From an uncultured Pseudomonadota bacterium (GTDB lineage: Bacteria > Pseudomonadota > Gammaproteobacteria > Burkholderiales > Methylophilaceae): a stretch of DNA of 35,810 nucleotides. Positions 26,908-35,810 of this stretch are shown piece after piece. Position numbers and translations under genes: made by a program. The stretch is from contig CAILXF010000007.1 in NCBI GenBank assembly GCA_903838125.1, forward strand, positions 1 through 35,810. Direction: 5' to 3'. How positions within the stretch are numbered: the first letter of the stretch is position 1; each line of letters starts with the position of its first letter. Under the pieces are notes generated by a model that ran no database searches, was not told the origin of the DNA, and was given only the letters and a program-made list of their open reading frames with translations.

Positions 26908-27756
26908 ATGCCATCAATTGCCGTGATGATTCAATATCTATTGCCCAAGCAAGCCATTACTCATCTTGCAGGCAAACTCGCCAACCTGCAAGGCGGCCGT
27001 TTCACTACTGCAGTTATCCGTTGGTTTATAAAGCGTTATCAGGTGAATATGGCTGAAGCGGAGATGACTGGAGCCTGTTGCTACAAAACCTTTAATGATT
27101 TTTTTACGCGCGCTCTCAAAGTCGGCGCCAGACCCATAACAAACGCTCAGTTTATTTGCCCAGTCGACGGTGCTATCAGCCAACTTGGAGCTATTGAGGT
27201 TGATCAAATATTTCAAGCAAAGGGCCATCATTACTCTACAACCGCCCTACTTGGCGGAAACCATTCATTGGCGGAAAAGTTTAATAATGGTCACTTTGCT
27301 TGTATCTACTTGAGCCCTAAAGACTATCACCGCATTCATATGCCCTGCGATGGCGAATTATTAAGTATGGCCTATGTTCCGGGTGCCTTATTTTCGGTCA
27401 ATCCCAATACAGCAGAAGGTGTCCCCGGTCTATTTGCTAAAAATGAGCGTGTGGTCTGTGAATTTAGTTCAGCGCAAAACGGTAGCTTTGTGATGATTTT
27501 GGTGGGCGCCACCATCGTCGGCAGCATGGCAACGGTCTGGCACGATGCAGTCAATTGCATTATTAACCCACCACGTAGTCGCAACATTCGCTTATGGGAC
27601 TATCGCAAACAGAATATCACCCTAAAACAGGGTGATGAAATGGGGCGTTTCTTACTTGGCTCAACTGTAGTGATGTTATTTGAACAACAGAATCTACAAT
27701 TTAATGCGGATTGGCAGGCAGGGACTATCGTTAGATTGGGAGAAATGATGGCGTAG
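26908..27756 (+). CDS. psd: phosphatidylserine decarboxylase proenzyme
   Basis: This inner-membrane pyruvoyl enzyme makes phosphatidylethanolamine. The 282-residue proenzyme has the protease-like triad D87 (CPVDGAIS), H144 (DYHRIHMPCDG) and S252 in the LGST self-cleavage motif (250-253), which yields the pyruvoyl alpha chain. Length and the YKTFNDFFTRALK segment fit the prokaryotic type I (about 280-residue) family. An AGGA element lies upstream of the ATG. Separated from ilvC by the terminator, it probably has its own promoter. Confidence 0.96.
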   Translation: MPSIAVMIQYLLPKQAITHLAGKLANLQGGRFTTAVIRWFIKRYQVNMAEAEMTGACCYKTFNDFFTRALKVGARPITNAQFICPVDGAISQLGAIEVDQIFQAKGHHYSTTALLGGNHSLAEKFNNGHFACIYLSPKDYHRIHMPCDGELLSMAYVPGALFSVNPNTAEGVPGLFAKNERVVCEFSSAQNGSFVMILVGATIVGSMATVWHDAVNCIINPPRSRNIRLWDYRKQNITLKQGDEMGRFLLGSTVVMLFEQQNLQFNADWQAGTIVRLGEMMA

Positions 27757-27783
27757 TTAATAGCGGCTATTACCGCTATTAAC
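27756..27783. terminator. hairpin between convergent psd and rppH
   Basis: GTTAATAGCGG (27756-27766) and CCGCTATTAAC (27773-27783) form a perfect 11-bp stem with a 6-base loop, spanning the whole gap between the two stop codons. It lacks a clear T run but is placed to end both transcripts. Confidence 0.65.
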
Positions 27784-27789
27784 GCTACT

Positions 27790-28275
27790 TTATCTCGCTA
27801 CTTTATGGTGTAGATGGGGTGCTAACTCATTTAGCGCAGATTCGTAGACACCGCGTTTAAACTCAATCACATCTTCTAACGGCACCCAATAATCGCTCCA
27901 ACGCCAAGCGTCAAACTCTGGGTGTTCACTGGCGCGAAGAGAAACGTCGCTGTCACGACCAACCATTCGCAACAAATACCATATTTGTTTTTGCCCCTTA
28001 TAGCTTCCACGCCACTCTCGTTTAACCCAAGTGGAGGGTACTTCATAGCGTAACCAGTCTTTAGTCCGCCCCAGAATTTTTACATGCTCAGGCTTAAGAC
28101 CCACTTCTTCCATCAACTCACGATACATAGCCTGCTCAGGACTTTCACCGTAGTTAATACCACCCTGCGGAAACTGCCAAGCATGCTCACGGATACGCTT
28201 ACCCCAAAACACCTGATTGCTGGCATTGCATAAAATAATGCCAACATTCGGGCGAAACCCGTCACGATCTAACAT
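27790..28275 (-). CDS. rppH: RNA pyrophosphohydrolase RppH
   Basis: This Nudix enzyme converts 5'-triphosphate ends of mRNA to monophosphate, triggering RNase E/G decay. The 161 residues begin [17 protein letters not shown], a hallmark of RppH. They contain [18 protein letters not shown] (32-49) leading into a complete Nudix box ending RELMEEVGL, and later [11 protein letters not shown]. The length matches. Upstream it is divergent from the YVTN gene across 88 bases. Confidence 0.96.
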   Translation of the reverse strand: MLDRDGFRPNVGIILCNASNQVFWGKRIREHAWQFPQGGINYGESPEQAMYRELMEEVGLKPEHVKILGRTKDWLRYEVPSTWVKREWRGSYKGQKQIWYLLRMVGRDSDVSLRASEHPEFDAWRWSDYWVPLEDVIEFKRGVYESALNELAPHLHHKVAR

Positions 28276-28363
28276 AGCGTTATACTGCCTTAATAATTTA
28301 GTGCAATTTTTTCATATTTTGGCATTTTTTGAAAGCTACCATTTAACTGTAAATCCTAACACC

Positions 28364-29338
28364 ATGAATATAAACATAAAATTTAATCATATAATTTTTT
28401 TTCTGGTCATTATGTTGACAAATACTAGCTGCATATTAGCCCCTAGGCCAACTCAAGCTAATTTTGCCTATATTAGCAACCAAGGTGAAAACAGCGTATC
28501 TGCAATCAACACCTCGACCAATCGCGTGATTAAAACCATCGCCGTTGGCACAGCACCAGTCGGTGTAGCTGTATCTTCAACATTGCATCGCGCTTATATC
28601 TCAAACGTCGAAAGCCAAGACATTACAATTATTAACACGCAAAATCACATGGTTATCGGCACAATTAAGGTGCATGGTTCACCCGTAGGCCTAGCGCTAT
28701 CTCCTGACAGCAAAACACTCTACGTTGCCGATTGGTTTACTAATCGAGTTTTAGCAATTAACACCCATCACACAGAAATAGTGCGCGCACTCATCATTGC
28801 AGATGCACCTGCTGGCCTAGTGGTCAGTCCTGACAATCAATTGCTCTATGTAGCCAACCGAGATAGCAATGATGTGGCAATTATTGACACGGCAACGCTT
28901 ACGATTAAACAACGTATTAACGTAGGTAAGCACCCCTATGGCATCGCGCTTAGTTCCAGCGGCATATGGCTAGCATTAGTGAATGTGCAAGATGATAGCG
29001 TAAGTCTAATTAACACTAATAACCAAGTACAACAACAATTCAAGGTGGGTTATCACCCTTATTGCGTAGCTTTTAGCTTGGATGACAAAACGCTATACAT
29101 CACTAATACCCAAGATGACAGCGTCACGGTGATTGACATAGCTACCAAAAAAACTATCGCAACTATTGCTGTCGGCAATACGCCTGAAGGCATTAGCCTT
29201 GACCATGAGCATGCTTACGTCGCCAACTGGGGTAGCAGCAATGTCAGCGTAATCGATCTTCACACCAACAAAGTAGTCGCCACAATCAAAACCGGTGAAA
29301 AAAGTCGCGCATTCGGGCAGTTTATTATTCATCAATAA
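28364..29338 (+). CDS. secreted or lipid-anchored seven-repeat YVTN beta-propeller protein
   Basis: The 324-residue protein begins with a hydrophobic export signal (about 9-22) ending TNTSC, a weak lipoprotein box around C23. Cleavage near TQA (32) is the alternative. The rest is seven tandem repeats of about 42 residues (roughly 33-324), each built as (L/A)YV(A/S)N....(V)(S)(V/I)ID or IN, then a hydrophobic strand ending (V)G..P.G(I/V)A(L)S, so a closed seven-bladed propeller is expected. Such proteins bind partners or ligands and often occur near PQQ-enzyme genes in methylotrophs. No enzyme motif is seen. The ATG at 28364 is chosen because the upstream in-frame extension overlaps rppH and hides the signal. 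Confidence 0.88.
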   Translation: MNINIKFNHIIFFLVIMLTNTSCILAPRPTQANFAYISNQGENSVSAINTSTNRVIKTIAVGTAPVGVAVSSTLHRAYISNVESQDITIINTQNHMVIGTIKVHGSPVGLALSPDSKTLYVADWFTNRVLAINTHHTEIVRALIIADAPAGLVVSPDNQLLYVANRDSNDVAIIDTATLTIKQRINVGKHPYGIALSSSGIWLALVNVQDDSVSLINTNNQVQQQFKVGYHPYCVAFSLDDKTLYITNTQDDSVTVIDIATKKTIATIAVGNTPEGISLDHEHAYVANWGSSNVSVIDLHTNKVVATIKTGEKSRAFGQFIIHQ

Positions 29339-29418
29339 CACGAGTATTATCTTGAGTTTCAACTTTATTGAAGCCTGCCAATGGCTGTCAAACTGAGGTA
29401 GGGAAAAAACCGTAACCG

Positions 29419-29435
29419 CTTGGCAATATGCCAAG
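29419..29435. promoter_or_regulatory. palindrome TTGGCA-ATA-TGCCAA, possible operator
   Basis: CTTGGCA and TGCCAAG form perfect 7-base arms around ATA. It lies 80 bases after the YVTN gene and about 67 bases upstream of the TATAAT of the MxaD-like gene. There is no T run, so a regulator-binding site is as likely as a terminator. Confidence 0.4.
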
Positions 29436-29501
29436 TTAGAATAAGCGAAAGTGACCGATCATTTAATGTAACCTTACCCTCATAAGATCTAGGTTCTCAT
29501 C

Positions 29502-29507
29502 TATAAT
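29502..29507 (+). promoter_or_regulatory. -10 element of the MxaD-like gene
   Basis: A perfect TATAAT lies 54 bases before the ATG at 29562. No consensus -35 is found at normal spacing, which would fit control by an activator. Confidence 0.4.
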
Positions 29508-29561
29508 ATGTCGTTGTTTTTGATTAACTGCTCTCTTACTGGGAGTCTTGGAGAAATTTGA

Positions 29562-30092
29562 ATGAAAAGAATTTTAGCGTTACTCGCAATTAGTTTAGGT
29601 ATAGTCTCGTTTACAGCAGCAGCACACGGTCCATCGCCACAAAAAGTCGAAAAAACTATCACTATTAAAGCCGATCCAGCAAAAGTGTGGGCCATCGTCA
29701 AAGACTTCAGCGCTATTCACCAGTGGCATCCTGGCGTTGCCAGCACCAAGGTTGAAAAAGTTGGTGATGACACTTTTAGAACACTCACTTTTAAAAATGG
29801 AGGCAATGTCTACGAGAAATTACGTAGTATCGATGATGCATCTATGAAAATTAAGTATGAAATCGTATCTGGCACATTGCCACTCACAGATTACAACGCA
29901 ACCATGACGGTAACTCCCGGCGACAACCCAGGTGAAACCAAGGTTGTTTGGATGGCGCGATTTTACCGTTTGTACAAACTAAATCCACCAATTCCTGAAG
30001 GTCAAGACGACGCGACTGCTATTAGTGCAATTACTGGTATATTTGATTCAGGTTTAGCTAACTTAAAAACAGTAGCCGAATCAGCCAAATAA
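29562..30092 (+). CDS. periplasmic SRPBCC-fold protein, MxaD-like
   Basis: The 176-residue protein has a signal peptide (MKRILALLAISLGIVSFTAAA) and a mature form starting HGPSPQKVEKTITI. A START/polyketide-cyclase-type fold follows: VWAIVKDFSAIHQWHPGV (42-59), KVEKVGDDTFRTLTF and VVWMARFYR. The HGP.PQKV start and the AIHQWHP segment match my recollection of MxaD, a periplasmic protein that stimulates electron transfer from methanol dehydrogenase to cytochrome cL. No methanol dehydrogenase gene is in the window, so the link is inference. A strong SD (GGAG, about 9 bases before the ATG) and a strong terminator suggest a well-expressed single-gene unit. Confidence 0.8.
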   Translation: MKRILALLAISLGIVSFTAAAHGPSPQKVEKTITIKADPAKVWAIVKDFSAIHQWHPGVASTKVEKVGDDTFRTLTFKNGGNVYEKLRSIDDASMKIKYEIVSGTLPLTDYNATMTVTPGDNPGETKVVWMARFYRLYKLNPPIPEGQDDATAISAITGIFDSGLANLKTVAESAK

Positions 30093-30131
30093 AAATATAT
30101 CAAAGCTTATGCAAGCCTGATATATAAGTCG

Positions 30132-30170
30132 TCAATAAAAAAGCGGAATTCAATGTTCCGCTTTTTTATT
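30132..30170 (+). terminator. strong Rho-independent terminator after the MxaD-like gene
   Basis: A perfect 16-bp stem (30132-30147 with 30155-30170) with GCGGAA/TTCCGC at its core and a 7-base loop is flanked by runs of A and T. This makes it work on either strand. Confidence 0.92.
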
Positions 30171-30277
30171 GCGCAATGGTAATCTGATATTACGAAAATT
30201 ACCTCATACCGCCACAGCAGTTTATTAACACTAATGATATGCTATAGACAAATCATCACTTCACCCGAATATTCAAT

Positions 30278-30949
30278 ATGAACTATAACCCGCCACTAGA
30301 GCTTTCAAGCGATCACGAAAGTGAATTTAATCACAAAAACTCAAGCATTATTTGGTTGCATGGATTAGGTGCTGACGGCTATGACTTTGCGCCAATTGTG
30401 CAACAGCTTAATTTGGCTGGCGTGCGATTTATTTTGCCACACGCACCTGAGATGGCTGTGACACGCAATAATGGTTACATTATGCCGGCTTGGTATGACG
30501 TGTATGGTTTAACGCCAATTAGTCATGAAGATGAAGCTGGTATTAAAGTTAGTCAATCCTATATAAACTCTTTAATCCAAAATGAGTTGGACCGCGGGGT
30601 GCCCAGCGAGCGCATCGTGCTCGCAGGATTTTCACAAGGTGGCGCTATTGCCTTATACACAGCTTTACGATATCCACAACGTTTAGCTGGTGTGTTGGCG
30701 CTATCAACCTATATGCCACTCAAAAAATCTCTTGCGGTTGAAGCACATGTAGCCAATACCAAGCTACCTATCTTTATGGCACATGGTGTATTAGATGAGG
30801 TGATTAGTTTAGAAACGGCGAGCTTATCGCGTGAATTATTGCAAGATCAGGATTACGCCATTTCATGGCATGAATACAACATGGCACACAATGTAATCCC
30901 TGCAGAGATTAACGATATTAGGAATTTTTTACAGCAGATTTTGCAATAG
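30278..30949 (+). CDS. alpha/beta-hydrolase, phospholipase/carboxylesterase family
   Basis: The 223-residue cytoplasmic serine esterase has the oxyanion-loop WLHGLGADGYDF (26-37) and the nucleophile elbow GFSQGG (S119). It also has D173 in HGVLDEVI, H204 in YNMAHNV, and the family stretch RFILPHAPEMAVTRNNGYIMPAWYD, quoted here only as the region 50-73. It belongs with EstB-like and acyl-protein-thioesterase-like enzymes acting on short acyl esters. The natural substrate is unknown. An extended -10 (TGC, then TATAGA at 30243-30248) lies 30 bases before the ATG. Confidence 0.92.
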   Translation: MNYNPPLELSSDHESEFNHKNSSIIWLHGLGADGYDFAPIVQQLNLAGVRFILPHAPEMAVTRNNGYIMPAWYDVYGLTPISHEDEAGIKVSQSYINSLIQNELDRGVPSERIVLAGFSQGGAIALYTALRYPQRLAGVLALSTYMPLKKSLAVEAHVANTKLPIFMAHGVLDEVISLETASLSRELLQDQDYAISWHEYNMAHNVIPAEINDIRNFLQQILQ

Positions 30950-30989
30950 AATTGGTAGAATAGTAGCTTAAGAATTATTGATCACTGCC

Positions 30990-31265
30990 ATGACCGCATC
31001 TAACAGTAAAACCACACCAAAATCTTCCAATGAAGATAGTGCTAGCGAAGATCAGCTAAGCTTTGAACAAGCGTACGCCGAACTTGAATCTATCGTGGCC
31101 CAAATGGAGTCGGCACAAATGCCACTGCAAACCTCTCTTGCGGCGTACACCCGCGGCAATTTCTTATTGCAACATTGTCAACAATCACTCGCTAAAGTGG
31201 AGCAGCAAGTGCAGATGTTAAATGAACGAAATCAATTGATTTCATTTACACCTGTTGATGACTAA
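30990..31265 (+). CDS. xseB: exodeoxyribonuclease VII small subunit
   Basis: This partner of XseA in the ATP-independent single-strand exonuclease VII acts in mismatch and damage repair. The 91 residues carry the family core LSFEQAYAELESIVAQMES followed by PLQTSLAAYTRGNFLLQHCQ and AKVEQQVQML, an all-helical coiled-coil protein. A Ser/Thr-rich N-terminal tail of about 20 residues is longer than usual. The ATG at 30990 is preferred to a TTG at 30978. It overlaps ispA by eight bases and heads the common xseB-ispA-dxs run. Confidence 0.93.
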   Translation: MTASNSKTTPKSSNEDSASEDQLSFEQAYAELESIVAQMESAQMPLQTSLAAYTRGNFLLQHCQQSLAKVEQQVQMLNERNQLISFTPVDD

Positions 31266-32199
31266 CTTCGTGGAGATTTCGGCACAGCTTGACTTTGATG
31301 CTTGGGTAAAACTAAAACAAGCACACATAGAGCAAGTCTTAGATCAAATTTTACCTGGCGCAGACTTAATCCCGAAAACTCTGCATAGCGCCATGCGCTA
31401 CAGCATTTTGGGTGGGGGTAAGCGTGTGCGTGCTCTGCTCTGTTATGCCGCGGCAGAAGTCTACATTCAAGACACTTCATCAGCTGATATTAGCTTGGCC
31501 GATAATGCCGCTTGCGCGTTAGAGCTAATACACGCGTACTCACTCGTGCATGATGATATGCCATGCATGGACGATGATGACCTGCGTCGAGGAAAACCAA
31601 GCTGTCACAAGCAATATGATGATGCCACAGCACTCTTGGTAGGTGATTCACTTCAAAGTTTAGCTTTCAGTGCAATATCTCAAACCAGTCCATCTCAAAA
31701 TGCACAGCAGCAATTACAGATGTTGAACATTTTGGCAAAGGCAGCGGGATCCTTAGGGATGGCAGGTGGTCAAGCAATCGATTTGTCCTCCGTTGGCAAA
31801 CCGCTGAACCAATCTGAACTTGAAACTATGCATAGATTAAAAACTGGGGCGCTGATTGAGGCTGCGGTATTAATTGGTGCTGCCAGCGTCCAATCAAAGG
31901 CTAGCACTAATAATGCTGAAATATTAGCCTTGACTCGCTATGCCGCCAATATTGGACTGGCTTTCCAAGTAGTTGATGATATTTTAGACGTAGAGGGCGA
32001 CAGCAACACTCTAGGGAAAACCGCAGGCAAAGATGCCGATAACAATAAACCGACCTATGTGACTTTATTAGGATTGAAGGCCGCCAAAATCTATGCAGAG
32101 CAACTGCACCATGAGGCGCTAGCCGCGTTAAAACCTTTTTCCAAACAAGCATTGCGCTTACAGCAGTTGGCTGATTTCATTATGCACCGTAGATTTTAA
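31258..32199 (+). CDS. ispA: farnesyl diphosphate synthase (geranyltranstransferase)
   Basis: It extends dimethylallyl diphosphate with two isopentenyl units to farnesyl diphosphate, feeding quinone and undecaprenyl synthesis. The 313 residues have [12 protein letters not shown], the first Asp-rich motif in [18 protein letters not shown] (95-112), GGQAIDL, and the second in [13 protein letters not shown]. The ATG at 31258 is used because the preceding TTG only adds one residue. Overlap with xseB and a 13-base gap to dxs indicate one transcript. Confidence 0.96.
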   Translation: MTNFVEISAQLDFDAWVKLKQAHIEQVLDQILPGADLIPKTLHSAMRYSILGGGKRVRALLCYAAAEVYIQDTSSADISLADNAACALELIHAYSLVHDDMPCMDDDDLRRGKPSCHKQYDDATALLVGDSLQSLAFSAISQTSPSQNAQQQLQMLNILAKAAGSLGMAGGQAIDLSSVGKPLNQSELETMHRLKTGALIEAAVLIGAASVQSKASTNNAEILALTRYAANIGLAFQVVDDILDVEGDSNTLGKTAGKDADNNKPTYVTLLGLKAAKIYAEQLHHEALAALKPFSKQALRLQQLADFIMHRRF

Positions 32200-32212
32200 G
32201 CCCACCCCTAAT

Positions 32213-34078
32213 ATGAACCCATTACTAGATACGATTGACTTTCCACAGCAACTACGACTGCTAGAACGTAAACAATTACCACAGTTGGCGCAAGAGTTAC
32301 GTGCATTTTTAATTGATAGTGTGTCCAAAACTGGCGGCCATTTAGCGTCAAATTTAGGCGTAGTTGAGCTAACTATCGCCTTACATTATGTGTTTAATAC
32401 ACCAGATGATCGCCTAGTATGGGATGTTGGCCACCAAACCTATCCCCACAAAATTCTGACAGGTCGTCGCCAAAAAATGCAGGCCTTGCGCAGAGCACAA
32501 GGCATCGCAGGCTTTCCACGCCGTTGCGAAAGCGAATATGACACCTTTGGTACAGGCCACTCTAGCACGTCAATTTCTGCCGCACTAGGTATGGCAGTCG
32601 CCGCGCAAAAAGCTGGCCTAGAACGCCGTGCGGTGGCAATTATAGGTGATGGTGCCATGACCGCGGGCATGGCGTTTGAGGCGCTTAATAATGCTGGCGA
32701 TATGAATGCCAATTTATTGGTCGTGCTCAATGACAATGATATGAGCATCTCCAATAACGTGGGTGCGCTCAATAATTACTTAACTAAACTACTATCAAGC
32801 CGCTTTTACAACACGGTGCGTAGTTCTGGTAAAAAGGTGCTTTCCGTCATGCCGCCGATGATGGAGTTCGCCAAGCGTGCTGAAGAACATGTGAAAGGTA
32901 TGGTGATGCCAGGCACATTGTTTGAAGAATTTGGATTTAACTATATCGGCCCGATTGATGGTCATGATTTGGATACGTTGGTTGAAACCTTACGTAATAT
33001 TAAGCAATTAAAAGGTCCGCAATTCCTGCATATCGTGACACAAAAAGGCAAAGGTTTTGAACCCGCAGAAGATAATCCAAATAAATTTCATGGCGTAGGT
33101 AAATTTGATCCTTATAATGGCGACGCTATTGCTAGCGGCACCTTGGCCGCAAAAAAAACCTACACTCAAGTATTTTCTGACTGGCTGGTAGATATGGCAG
33201 CCATTGATCAACGTTTAGTTGCAGTCACTCCCGCCATGTGTGATGGGTCGGGGTTAAATGCATTTGCAGAAGCTTACCCAGACCGATATTTTGATGTCGG
33301 CATTGCTGAGCAACATGCACTAACCTTTTCCGCTGGACTTGCCTGCGACGGATTAAAACCAGTAGTGGCAATCTACAGCACTTTTTTACAGCGTGCTTAT
33401 GATCAGCTTATCCATGATATAGCACTGCAAAAACTACCAGTGCTATTGGCCATAGACCGTGCTGGCTTAGTCGGCGCCGACGGTCCCACGCATGCTGGCA
33501 GCTTTGATTTGAGTTATTTACGCTGCATTCCCAATACTGTGGTGATGGCACCTAGCGATGAAAATGAATGTCGGCAAATGCTTTATACCGGCTTTATGCA
33601 CAATGGCTTAGCTGCGGTGCGTTACCCACGTGGTAGTGGAAGTGGCGCAGTAATACAGTCCAAAATGCAGGCAATAGAAATAGGCAAAGCCCAATTGCTT
33701 CGAACCACGCAGGAGGTTGCAGGAAAAAGAGTTGCGCTACTTGCCTTTGGCTCAATGTTGGCACCAGCTTTGCAGGCTAGCGAAAGCATTAATGCTAGCG
33801 TAGTCAATATGCGCTTTATTAAGCCGTTAGATACAGCAATGATTGCTGAACTAGCTAACAGCCATGACTTACTCGTTACCATAGAAGAGAATGCCCTGAT
33901 GGGTGGTGCAGGTGCAGCAGTACTAGAGGCAATGCAAGCCTTAAACGTACATATGCCAGTACTATGCCTCGGGTTACCAGATCAATTTATTGAACACGGC
34001 AACCATGAAACTATGCTGGCAGAATGCGGTCTAGATCCTTCAGGCATCGTTAAGGCAATTGAGCAAAAATTAACCTAG
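32213..34078 (+). CDS. dxs: 1-deoxy-D-xylulose-5-phosphate synthase
   Basis: This thiamin diphosphate enzyme joins pyruvate and glyceraldehyde 3-phosphate, the entry step of the MEP isoprenoid pathway. The 621 residues include [51 protein letters not shown], and the TPP motif from [15 protein letters not shown] to NDNDMSIS. Later come [16 protein letters not shown] with the catalytic glutamate, and [15 protein letters not shown]. The length is normal. No SD is seen. It makes precursors for ispA, its upstream neighbour. Confidence 0.97.
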   Translation: MNPLLDTIDFPQQLRLLERKQLPQLAQELRAFLIDSVSKTGGHLASNLGVVELTIALHYVFNTPDDRLVWDVGHQTYPHKILTGRRQKMQALRRAQGIAGFPRRCESEYDTFGTGHSSTSISAALGMAVAAQKAGLERRAVAIIGDGAMTAGMAFEALNNAGDMNANLLVVLNDNDMSISNNVGALNNYLTKLLSSRFYNTVRSSGKKVLSVMPPMMEFAKRAEEHVKGMVMPGTLFEEFGFNYIGPIDGHDLDTLVETLRNIKQLKGPQFLHIVTQKGKGFEPAEDNPNKFHGVGKFDPYNGDAIASGTLAAKKTYTQVFSDWLVDMAAIDQRLVAVTPAMCDGSGLNAFAEAYPDRYFDVGIAEQHALTFSAGLACDGLKPVVAIYSTFLQRAYDQLIHDIALQKLPVLLAIDRAGLVGADGPTHAGSFDLSYLRCIPNTVVMAPSDENECRQMLYTGFMHNGLAAVRYPRGSGSGAVIQSKMQAIEIGKAQLLRTTQEVAGKRVALLAFGSMLAPALQASESINASVVNMRFIKPLDTAMIAELANSHDLLVTIEENALMGGAGAAVLEAMQALNVHMPVLCLGLPDQFIEHGNHETMLAECGLDPSGIVKAIEQKLT

Positions 34079-34123
34079 TGTTATACTCAACTACTAAGAA
34101 TAAACCGTTTAACTGGATTAAAA

Positions 34124-34927
34124 ATGAATCAAGCAACAACCCCATCTGCAATAGAAGATGTTCAAAATACGATAGACACTCGTCATCTTGCCATTGATAA
34201 AGTTGGCATTAAGTCTATACGCCACCCAGTCGTTGTAAAAGACAAATCTGGCGGAGAACAACATACTGTAGCCATGTTTAACATGTACGTGCATTTACCA
34301 CAGCAGTTTAAAGGCACGCATATGTCGCGCTTTGTTGAAATTCTAAACATGAATGAACATGCAATTTCGGTGGAGTCTTTTGAAACAATTTTACGTGAAA
34401 TGGTCAAGCGCTTAGAAGCAGAGTCTGGACATGTAGAAATGACCTTCCCTTACTTTGTCAATAAATCAGCCCCCGTATCTGGCGTCAAAAGTCTGCTGGA
34501 TTACGAGGTAACATTTATTGGTGAAATTCATCATGACAAATTTGAGATTACGGTCAAAGTGTTAGTACCGGTAACAAGCCTTTGTCCATGCAGTAAAAAA
34601 ATATCTAATTATGGTGCACATAACCAACGCTCACACGTCACTGTAACAGCGCTGATTAATGACTTTATTTGGATTGAAGACATTATTGATCTAGTAGAAA
34701 AACAAGCTTCATGCGAACTATATGGTTTGCTAAAACGCCCAGACGAGAAATTTGTAACTGAGCGTGCTTATGACAATCCGAAGTTTGTAGAGGACATGGT
34801 GCGTGATGTTGCGGCTCAACTGGATGCGGAAAAACGTATATTAGCCTATACGGTTGAAAGTGAAAATTTTGAGTCTATACATAATCATTCGGCTTACGCT
34901 TTGATTGAAAACGACAAGCGTAAATAG
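34124..34927 (+). CDS. folE2: GTP cyclohydrolase FolE2 (type IB)
   Basis: It converts GTP to 7,8-dihydroneopterin triphosphate for folate, and can work with metals other than zinc, unlike FolE. The 267 residues begin with a [18 protein letters not shown] segment and contain the catalytic cysteine in [20 protein letters not shown] (C154), H166 and H171. The length matches FolE2. In betaproteobacteria it commonly follows dxs, here by 45 bases, so it is probably in the same operon. No zinc-uptake regulator site is evident in that gap. Confidence 0.96.
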   Translation: MNQATTPSAIEDVQNTIDTRHLAIDKVGIKSIRHPVVVKDKSGGEQHTVAMFNMYVHLPQQFKGTHMSRFVEILNMNEHAISVESFETILREMVKRLEAESGHVEMTFPYFVNKSAPVSGVKSLLDYEVTFIGEIHHDKFEITVKVLVPVTSLCPCSKKISNYGAHNQRSHVTVTALINDFIWIEDIIDLVEKQASCELYGLLKRPDEKFVTERAYDNPKFVEDMVRDVAAQLDAEKRILAYTVESENFESIHNHSAYALIENDKRK

Positions 34928-34939
34928 TAAATAGACGTG

Positions 34940-34959
34940 TGCGCAGTCTAGACTGCGCA
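34940..34959. terminator. perfect 20-bp palindrome between convergent folE2 and kinase genes
   Basis: The half site TGCGCAGTCT is followed directly by its reverse complement. It begins 12 bases after the folE2 stop and touches the last codon of the kinase gene on the other strand. As RNA it forms a tight hairpin, so a shared terminator is likely, though no T run follows. Confidence 0.55.
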
Positions 34960-35810
34960 TTAATCCTTAGTGCTTTCTGGCAGTTGAAAGATGACCTTTA
35001 CTTTAGTGCCCAATGAATGCAAAACATTGCTAAAGCCTAACTCAACCCGCGCCTGATGTTGATTGGCAATTTCTCGCACGATGGCCAAACCTAGACCACA
35101 ACCACTCTCCACATTACCCAACACCCGATAAAATCGGTCAAACACCTGCTGCTGCTCATTTAAGGCGATGCCGGGGCCATTATCTTGTACCGACAACACC
35201 ACCTCATTATTTAACATGTCTAACCCTACGGTCACCTTGGTGCCTGGCGGGTTGTAACGAATGGCATTATCTATTAAGTTGTTGAGAAGTTCTTGCAATA
35301 GCACGGCGTTACCGTTAATTTTTCGCTGTCTAAACAGGCAACTTACCCCTAGATCAATATTTTTTTCCAAGGCTTTAGGAACCCAGTCTGCAGTCACCTC
35401 GTTAATCAACGGAACCAAATCAACTGGCAGCATTGACTTGGTATTAGATTCTGGTTCGGCACGTGCCAAACTCAACAACTGATTGGCTAGCCTAGCCAAG
35501 TTATCACTGCCGGTACTAATTTGCTGTAATGCGTGATGCGTGCTGGCGAGACTATCTTCCCTTAGTGCAGCTTCTGCTTGCACTTTAAGCCCTGCCAATG
35601 GAGTTTTAAGTTGATGAGCCGCGTTTGCAATAAACTGATTGCGTTCGTCCACCGCTCCTTTGACTTTAAACAACAACTCGTTCATGGCGTGCAATAAAGG
35701 CTGCAACTCTTCTGGCGCTGCCTCCTCTTCCAGAGGCTTGGTGTCTGATGGCATACGCTTAGAAATTAAATCCTTTAAGCGATCTAAAGAGATTAGTCCT
35801 CGCCGTATAC
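34960..35810 (-). CDS. two-component sensor histidine kinase (partial, N-terminus outside the window)
   Basis: The frame stays open to the right edge, so the ATG at 35754 is internal. The visible 283 residues start within a HAMP linker (IRRGLISLDRLKDLISKR, then PEELQPLLHAMNELL). HisKA follows with the phosphorylated histidine in ANAAHQLKTPLAGL. The HATPase domain has the N box NNLIDNAIRYNPPG, the G1 box QDNGPGIA and the G2 box GCGLGLAIVREIANQHQA. The AHQLKTPLAGL form is that of TctE/QseC-type kinases. Its response regulator would be expected upstream, beyond the right edge. The signal sensed cannot be told from this part. Confidence 0.93.
   Translation of the reverse strand, partial: IRRGLISLDRLKDLISKRMPSDTKPLEEEAAPEELQPLLHAMNELLFKVKGAVDERNQFIANAAHQLKTPLAGLKVQAEAALREDSLASTHHALQQISTGSDNLARLANQLLSLARAEPESNTKSMLPVDLVPLINEVTADWVPKALEKNIDLGVSCLFRQRKINGNAVLLQELLNNLIDNAIRYNPPGTKVTVGLDMLNNEVVLSVQDNGPGIALNEQQQVFDRFYRVLGNVESGCGLGLAIVREIANQHQARVELGFSNVLHSLGTKVKVIFQLPESTKD

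Noticed and set aside
28217-28363. N-terminal extension of the YVTN gene
   Set aside because: The frame is open, but the extension overlaps rppH on the other strand and would place the export signal about 58 residues in. The ATG at 28364 gives a normal signal peptide.

Overview
The window reads as a chromosomal segment of an AT-leaning betaproteobacterium. It is most likely a member of the Methylophilaceae, a Methylotenera- or Methylophilus-like methylotroph. Grounds for this are protein sequences of betaproteobacterial type, the orders exbB-exbD-msbA-lpxK-ycaR-kdsB, yqgE-ruvX-pyrR-pyrB-pyrC' and xseB-ispA-dxs-folE2, a secreted azurin, and a periplasmic protein resembling MxaD of methanol oxidisers. 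The taxonomic call is inference. No phage, insertion sequence, CRISPR array or toxin-antitoxin pair is visible.

Left end (1-380): the edge holds the promoter and boxA-containing leader of a ribosomal RNA operon that runs leftward out of the window. Directly upstream on the same strand is an initiator tRNA-Met with its own promoter. Region 381-5201 is a leftward envelope operon (exbB, exbD, msbA, lpxK, ycaR-like, kdsB) for inner-membrane energy transduction and lipid A/KDO synthesis. Region 5374-7339 is lolC-lolD for lipoprotein export. Rightward from 7411 come ribE and a RibB fused to a decayed GTP cyclohydrolase II domain, then yqgE, ruvX and a pyrimidine set pyrR-pyrB-pyrC' in which the dihydroorotase-like partner lacks catalytic residues.

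Region 13111-14918 is the least ordinary part. It has a leftward unrecognised gene with a possible glycosyltransferase-like pattern, a leftward azurin, and a 363-base AT-rich spacer. The rightward set yggS-proC-yggT follows (PLP homeostasis, proline synthesis), then leftward rng and maf, and rightward marC, nudJ-like and mnmA. Next are a leftward GST-like gene, nadC, and the branched-chain amino acid genes ilvB-ilvH-ilvC closed by a strong terminator. After these come psd, a leftward rppH, a seven-bladed YVTN propeller gene and the MxaD-like gene with a strong terminator. An esterase and the isoprenoid/folate run xseB-ispA-dxs-folE2 follow. The right edge cuts a leftward sensor histidine kinase.

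Most of the window is housekeeping, and I see no clearly new multi-gene system. The best leads are the YVTN/MxaD-like pair with an upstream operator-like palindrome, the unrecognised gene beside azurin, and the partner genes whose catalytic domains have decayed (RibBX, PyrC').
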